This document shows, in pieces, positions 59,523-64,000 of a DNA stretch of 64,000 nucleotides; the first letter of the stretch is position 1, and each line of letters starts with the position of its first letter. Made by a program: the position numbers and the translations under genes. The stretch comes from Oceanospirillum linum (GTDB lineage Bacteria > Pseudomonadota > Gammaproteobacteria > Pseudomonadales > Halomonadaceae): positions 186,001 through 250,000 of the forward strand of contig NZ_FXTS01000003.1 in the NCBI RefSeq assembly GCF_900182785.1. The letters run 5' to 3'. A model generated the notes under the pieces. That model was not told the origin of the DNA, made no database searches, and saw nothing but the letters and a program-made list of their open reading frames with translations.

Positions 59523-59834
59523 TTAACCAGCGATGCCGGTGATTTTTACTTCAGTGAACCACTGACGGTGGCCCTGACGCTTCATGCTGTGCTTACGACG
59601 ACGGAATTTGATGATAGTAACTTTATCACCACGACCGTGGTTTACAACTTCAGCAGAAACCTTAGCACCCTCAACCAGAGGAGCACCAACTTTAACGTCT
59701 TCACCGTTAGCAACCAGCAGAACCTGATCAAAATCAACAGCAGAACCTGTTTCCAGCTCCAGCTTTTCGATTTTCAGGGTATCGCCTTCTTTAACGCGGT
59801 ACTGTTTACCGCCAGTTTTAATAACTGCGTACAT
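59523..59834 (-). CDS. rplU: 50S ribosomal protein L21
   Basis: A 103-residue ribosomal protein: MYAVIKTGGKQYRVKEGDTL at the start and IIKFRRRKHSMKRQGHRQWF near the end are L21 signatures. It is the first gene of rplU-rpmA and is divergent from ispB, the same arrangement as in E. coli. Confidence 0.98.
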   Translation of the reverse strand: MYAVIKTGGKQYRVKEGDTLKIEKLELETGSAVDFDQVLLVANGEDVKVGAPLVEGAKVSAEVVNHGRGDKVTIIKFRRRKHSMKRQGHRQWFTEVKITGIAG

Positions 59835-59994
59835 GCTTGTTCTCCAGAAAAACAGCAGTGCTTAGTAGAGTTAGATGCTTCTTACTTACCTGCTTTGAAT
59901 AGAAGCGCTCTGGCAACTATCGGACAGGGAGCAAAGGACTGAGATGAGAGGGCAAAAGCCTATAACTCACGCACAGTAACTAAGCAGGGCGCGA

Positions 59995-60023
59995 ATTTTA
60001 TAGCAACAGCGCCATGACAGCAA
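59995..60023 (-). promoter_or_regulatory. Sigma-70 promoter of rplU-rpmA
   Basis: On the minus strand TTGCTG (60018-60023), a 17-bp spacer and TAAAAT (59995-60000). It would give a 5' leader of about 150 nt before rplU. The remainder of the 419-nt gap 59835-60253 to ispB shows no gene. Confidence 0.6.
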
Positions 60024-60253
60024 CTAAAAGACCTGTTTTTTAGCAGCATGAACAGATACAGATGCGAGAATCCTTCCCAACACTTTGATAATCAGGAAAA
60101 TCTCACCTTTACGCGGCTTAAAGCGACTGCCGGGCAGGGCTTTATCTTGACACCTCACCCCCTGCCCAATAGCATTCCTGCAGTCCTACTGAGTATAGCC
60201 CTTGAGGCACCTGACCCTTGATTAGCTAACCAACGAGAAAAGCAGTCCTGAAC

Positions 60254-61225
60254 ATGCAGCCAAAGAGCGCCATCCACGATCTGGTCGCGGACGACTTCGC
60301 CGCACTAAACACCTATATCATCGACCAACTGCACTCAAGAGTGCCCCTCGTTGAGAAAATTGCCGAATATATCGTCGATAGCGGCGGCAAACGAATGCGC
60401 CCGCTGCTAGTGCTTCTCACCTGCAAAGCCCTCAACTGTAACGACGATAAGCGCATCCCATTATCTGCACTGGTAGAGTTCATCCACACAGCTACCCTGC
60501 TGCATGATGATGTCGTAGACGAATCTGACATGCGTCGGGGCCGGGACACCGCCAACAACAAATGGGGCAATGCCCCCAGTGTTTTGGTCGGTGATTTTCT
60601 GTATACCCGGGCTTTTGAACTGATGGTCAACATCGGTCATATGGATATTCTGAAAATCTACGCTAATGCCACCAATGTTATCGCTGAAGGCGAAGTACTG
60701 CAGCTCACCAATGTGCGCAACCCTAAAATCACTGAAGCACAATATATGACCGTGATTAAGGCAAAAACCGCCATGCTATTTGAGGCCGCAACTCAATCTG
60801 CCGCTGTACTTTCCGGTGCAAGCCAAGAACAGCAGGATATGATGGCAGATTACGGTAACTATTTAGGGTTAGCCTTCCAGTTACAGGATGACCTGCTGGA
60901 TTATCAGGGTGATGCCGGGGCCATGGGGAAAAACGTTGGTGATGACCTGGCAGAAGGTAAAGCAACCCTGCCACTGATCCGAGCGATGGAGGTTGGCACG
61001 GAAGAAGAAGCCAAGCTGATCCGTAAAGCGGTACGCAAAGGCGGACTGGAGTTCCTTGAGCCTGTTCTGGAGATCATCAGTAAGACAGGCGCACTGCAGT
61101 ATACAGAGCTGAAAGCCTTTGAGATGGCTGATAAAGCAAAAGCCTGCCTGAACTGCCTTCCGGAATCCCCATTCAAAGAAAGGCTGGCCCTGTTTGCAGA
61201 TATGGCCGTCAAACGCAACAGCTAG
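60254..61225 (+). CDS. ispB: Octaprenyl diphosphate synthase
   Basis: A 323-residue trans-prenyl synthase making the ubiquinone side chain. SGGKRMRPLLVLLTCKAL, first Asp-rich motif LLHDDVVDESDMRRG near residue 83 and second motif FQLQDDLLDYQGD near residue 210 are intact. It is full length, unlike the tandem-domain protein at 3739-5658, whose first half has altered versions of these motifs. ATG 60254 follows AACGAGAAAAGC. It is divergent from rplU, a conserved neighbour. Confidence 0.97.
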   Translation: MQPKSAIHDLVADDFAALNTYIIDQLHSRVPLVEKIAEYIVDSGGKRMRPLLVLLTCKALNCNDDKRIPLSALVEFIHTATLLHDDVVDESDMRRGRDTANNKWGNAPSVLVGDFLYTRAFELMVNIGHMDILKIYANATNVIAEGEVLQLTNVRNPKITEAQYMTVIKAKTAMLFEAATQSAAVLSGASQEQQDMMADYGNYLGLAFQLQDDLLDYQGDAGAMGKNVGDDLAEGKATLPLIRAMEVGTEEEAKLIRKAVRKGGLEFLEPVLEIISKTGALQYTELKAFEMADKAKACLNCLPESPFKERLALFADMAVKRNS

Positions 61226-61234
61226 AGCTACAGA

Positions 61235-61272
61235 AATACTCTGCAGATAAAACATTTGCAGAGTATTTTTTA
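61235..61272 (+). terminator. Terminator downstream of ispB
   Basis: An 11-bp perfect stem (AATACTCTGCA at 61235-61245, TGCAGAGTATT at 61257-61267) followed by TTTTATT. Confidence 0.88.
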
Positions 61273-61461
61273 TTCATGCTTCAGTAACAGAGTGCTGATT
61301 GGCTCTGGGTCAAAAAAGTGCTTTTAAAACAAGGCTATAAAATACCTGTCACATACCTCTATGCGACAGAGGCCAAGCCTGATATTTTAGTATGCAGCAA
61401 GGTAATAAGTGATAACCAGAGGGGCACCGGATCGCCTACTGATGAGATATCGACAGGCGCC

Positions 61462-63528
61462 ATGAACGCGAAAAAAACCTCCATACAATCTCCGGATTCA
61501 GCGCGACTGATTGCGCTTGATAATCTGAGCATCCCAACACTGATTGCTACCCGCGATGGTATCCTGCAGTACGCGAACAAGGCCGCCCGTCATTTACTTA
61601 CCTATGGCGATGCCAGCAGCGATGTCCTGTGTGGCAAAGAACTTTTCTACCGACTGGGCCCTAACCAGTATCACCAGTTAAAGCAGGCTTGTCAGCGATT
61701 CTGTGACGAACAGTTGAGCCTGACGTTCAATTATGGTGAACATAAAAAGCGTATACAGCTGTTTGTGACGCCACTGCTCACAGGCAGCCCGGAAGAAACT
61801 CTGCTACAGATCACACTGAAAGATGTAACCCAATATGAAGCTGCGCAACACCTGCCGGTTCACTTTCATCAGGCGATGCAGCAGACAGAAGATATGGTTA
61901 TGGTTACGGACTGCCAGGGACTGATCGAATACGTCAACCCAGCCTTTCTCAGCCAAACAGGCTACTCCGAAGCAGAAGTGATCGGTGAAACCCCTCGTAT
62001 CCTCAGCTCAGATGAACATGATGAAGCGTTTTATGCCGAGATGTGGAAAACGCTTCGCGCAGGGGAAAGCTATCGTAGCATCTTCATTAACCGCCGTAGA
62101 AATGGCGAGCGCTACCATGAAGAGAAAACGATCACACCGATTCGCGATGATACGGGCCAGATCAGCCACTTTGTCGCCACAGGGCGCGATATAACAGATC
62201 TGATCAATAGTGAGCAGCGCCTGGACTATCTGCGCCGGTTTGACACGCTAACAGGTCTGCCCAATCGACAGCGCTTATCAGAGCAGTTTGAGCAGCACGT
62301 GATGCAGCGGCGTAAAACGCCAATGGCGCTATTTCTGGTAGACCTCGATCGTTTAAGCCGCATCAATGACAGTCTGGGCCGGCAAGCCGGTGATGAACTG
62401 CTACGACTGACGGCTAGCCGGTTACGCAAATCCCTGCCTGCACACTTTGTTGGCCGCCTCGGCAGTGACGCATTTATGGTCATGGCCGAAGAGGTACAAA
62501 CACCGGACCAGGCCGCTCATCTGGCTCAGGAAATCCAGCAGGTTATGGCCCTACCTTTCGAGCTCACCCAGGCCGAGCTCTTTATGAGCGTTAGTCTGGG
62601 CATAACTCTTTATCCCTATGACGGAGATCAGTTTGATGAGCTGGTCAACAAAGCCGACAGCGCCATGCACCGCTGCAAAGACCATGATCAGAAATTTGGC
62701 TTCTTCACTGAAGATCTGACCCTGCAAACTCAACATAGAGTCAAACTGGAAAATCAGTTACGCCAGGCACTGCTGCACAAAGAGTTTCATTTGGTCTTTC
62801 AGCCCAGAATTGATATTGCTACAGAGCAGATCAACAGCGCAGAGGTGTTGCTGCGCTGGATAAAGCCGGATGGAAAGGTTATCTCTCCGGGAGAGTTTAT
62901 CCCTGTACTGGAAGAGATGGGCTTAATAACCTCTGTTGGTGAGTGGGTTCTGATGCGAGCCTGTATCTATGCCAGTCAGTGGCAAAAAAAAGGCCAGCCC
63001 ATAAAGATCTCAGTCAATCTTTCAGCGAAACAGTTACGCCAACCAAACCTTCCGGATATTGTTACCCGCTGCCTTGAAACCTCGGGCCTGAGTCCTGAAC
63101 TATTGGAGCTTGAGCTAACAGAAACCAGCATGCTGGAAGATGTAAGCCATTCTATCAGTCAGCTTAGCCTGCTACGTGATAAGGGTATCCGTATCGCCAT
63201 TGACGACTTTGGCACGGGATACTCATCCCTGGCATATCTGAAACAGCTTCCGGCAGATACACTAAAAATCGACCAGGCGTTTATTCAGGAGCTGGATAGC
63301 AACGATCCCAGTGACCGGAATATCGTACAGACGATTATTCAACTGGCGCATAATTTCAACCTCAGCGTCACAGCCGAAGGCATTGAAACAGAGCGCCAGC
63401 TTGAGATCATTCGCCAGCTGGGCTGTAACGAGGCCCAGGGATTTCTTCTCGCCAAACCGATGAATGAGCCTGAGTTACTAACGACACGACACGCATTTAA
63501 TAGCCGTACTCAGGTAACGCGGGACTAG
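61462..63528 (+). CDS. PAS-PAS-GGDEF-EAL cyclic-di-GMP protein, likely phosphodiesterase
   Basis: A 688-residue cytosolic signalling protein: PAS-like regions at about 18-110 and 135-245 (FHQAMQQTEDMVMVTDCQGL, GRDITDL), GGDEF at ~255-425, EAL at ~440-680. The GGDEF active site is GSDAF (334-338), so cyclase activity is unlikely. The EAL domain has EVLLRW at 461-466 (Val for Ala, known in active enzymes), NLSAKQL, ELTETSML, DDFGTGYSSL and TAEGIE, all needed for c-di-GMP hydrolysis. No membrane segment. The ATG at 61462 (AGGCG upstream) is chosen; the frame is open 48 codons further but that part is not PAS-like. Confidence 0.9.
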   Translation: MNAKKTSIQSPDSARLIALDNLSIPTLIATRDGILQYANKAARHLLTYGDASSDVLCGKELFYRLGPNQYHQLKQACQRFCDEQLSLTFNYGEHKKRIQLFVTPLLTGSPEETLLQITLKDVTQYEAAQHLPVHFHQAMQQTEDMVMVTDCQGLIEYVNPAFLSQTGYSEAEVIGETPRILSSDEHDEAFYAEMWKTLRAGESYRSIFINRRRNGERYHEEKTITPIRDDTGQISHFVATGRDITDLINSEQRLDYLRRFDTLTGLPNRQRLSEQFEQHVMQRRKTPMALFLVDLDRLSRINDSLGRQAGDELLRLTASRLRKSLPAHFVGRLGSDAFMVMAEEVQTPDQAAHLAQEIQQVMALPFELTQAELFMSVSLGITLYPYDGDQFDELVNKADSAMHRCKDHDQKFGFFTEDLTLQTQHRVKLENQLRQALLHKEFHLVFQPRIDIATEQINSAEVLLRWIKPDGKVISPGEFIPVLEEMGLITSVGEWVLMRACIYASQWQKKGQPIKISVNLSAKQLRQPNLPDIVTRCLETSGLSPELLELELTETSMLEDVSHSISQLSLLRDKGIRIAIDDFGTGYSSLAYLKQLPADTLKIDQAFIQELDSNDPSDRNIVQTIIQLAHNFNLSVTAEGIETERQLEIIRQLGCNEAQGFLLAKPMNEPELLTTRHAFNSRTQVTRD

Positions 63529-63573
63529 CGCCTCATCACTCAGAAAAATGGCCCTGCAAGGTTGATCCCTGTA

Positions 63574-64000
63574 TCAACAACCACCCTTATCCTGCAACAC
63601 CTGGCGATGCATCTCCGCCTTAAAGCGGCTTATCATATCGCCCGGCCATAATGGACGATCCAGCAAATATCCCTGCGCAAGATCACACCCTAGTGCCTGA
63701 AGGTATTCCAGCTGCTCTGTCGTCTCAACACCCTCTGCAACCGTAAGCAGGTTCAGGCTTTGCGCCAAACTGATGATAGCCCGGGTGATGGCACTGTCGT
63801 CCGCATCGTGGGGCAGGTCTGAAATAAAGGCTTTATCAATTTTCAGTTTATCCAGTGGAAAGCGCTTCAGGTAGGCCAGAGAGGAGTAGCCGGTACCAAA
63901 GTCATCCAGAGAAACCCACACACCGAGCTCTTTCAACCGGCTTAAAATCCCGATTGCCTGAGAAGCCCCTTGCATCAGGGTGCTTTCAGTCACTTCAATC
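63574..64000 (-). CDS. EAL-domain protein (C-terminal part, cut by window edge)
   Basis: The last ~142 residues of a protein whose N-terminus lies beyond the right edge. IEVTESTLM, LDDFGTGYSSLAYLKRFPLD, KLKIDKAFISDLPHDADD, TVAEGVETTEQLEYL and CDLAQGYLLDRPL are the second half of an EAL c-di-GMP phosphodiesterase domain with the metal-binding Asp pair and catalytic Glu present. It converges on the PAS-GGDEF-EAL gene with a 45-nt gap, so two cyclic-di-GMP genes lie side by side. The start 64000 is only the window limit. Confidence 0.88.
   Translation of the reverse strand, partial: IEVTESTLMQGASQAIGILSRLKELGVWVSLDDFGTGYSSLAYLKRFPLDKLKIDKAFISDLPHDADDSAITRAIISLAQSLNLLTVAEGVETTEQLEYLQALGCDLAQGYLLDRPLWPGDMISRFKAEMHRQVLQDKGGC

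Overview
The window reads as chromosomal DNA of a gammaproteobacterium, most likely a marine Oceanospirillales-type organism. This is inferred from gene content and order: the trxA-rho-ubiD-flavoreductase block, the murJ-ribF-ileS-lspA-fkpB-ispH block followed by minor pilin genes, ilvI-ilvH beside an ilvY-ilvC pair, an NhaB sodium/proton antiporter, and an AcuI-type acryloyl-CoA reductase. Coding density is high. No rRNA, tRNA, prophage, integrase, transposase or CRISPR array was recognised.

Layout. 1-6.9 kb: membrane proteins (ZIP, TauE/SafE, YitT, YqaA), a family 9 glycosyltransferase and an unusual protein with two tandem prenyl-synthase domains. 6.9-13.5 kb: glnE, nhaB and a chemoreceptor with an FNR-like site in front of it. 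13.6-16 kb: a lipoprotein subtilase with a P domain, followed by a small lipoprotein resembling its external chaperone. 16-18 kb: a GntR/FadR-type regulator divergent from acuI with a perfect operator between them, then a 42-residue membrane protein behind an FNR-type box. 18.3-25.7 kb: folM, a ferredoxin-flavoreductase, ubiD, rho, trxA, and ppx with a PhoB box. 25.7-31.4 kb: pssA and the branched-chain amino acid genes ilvC, ilvY, ilvH and ilvI; ilvI has a hairpin-rich leader of about 340 nt.

The only clearly accessory stretch is 32-37.3 kb. It holds an orphan lipoprotein, a complete AAA/DUF4143 ATPase-nuclease gene preceded by three palindromes spaced exactly 32 bp apart, two degraded copies of that gene (one with an exact 225-codon in-frame deletion, one reduced to the C-terminus with a stop codon), a fragment of a PPC-domain exoprotein, a RelE-type toxin with a Phd/RelB-type antitoxin, and four copies of a 13-16 bp dispersed repeat at the joints. 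This is the best place to look for something undescribed.

37.4-64 kb is housekeeping DNA: clpB with a heat-shock type promoter, a REP cluster, pgeF-rluD, bamD, thiO, a minor pilin operon lacking pilY1, ispH-fkpB-lspA-ileS-ribF-murJ, rpsT, proB, obgE-rpmA-rplU, ispB, and two cyclic-di-GMP proteins, the last cut by the window edge.

Working together: ispH and ispB supply isoprenoid precursors and the ubiquinone side chain, ubiD and its neighbouring flavoreductase act in ubiquinone synthesis, and the tandem prenyl-synthase protein may draw on the same precursors. lspA matures the many lipoproteins here (BamD, the protease pair, the 382-residue orphan). Translation start sites were chosen from ribosome-binding sites and family length and often lie inside the longest open frame.
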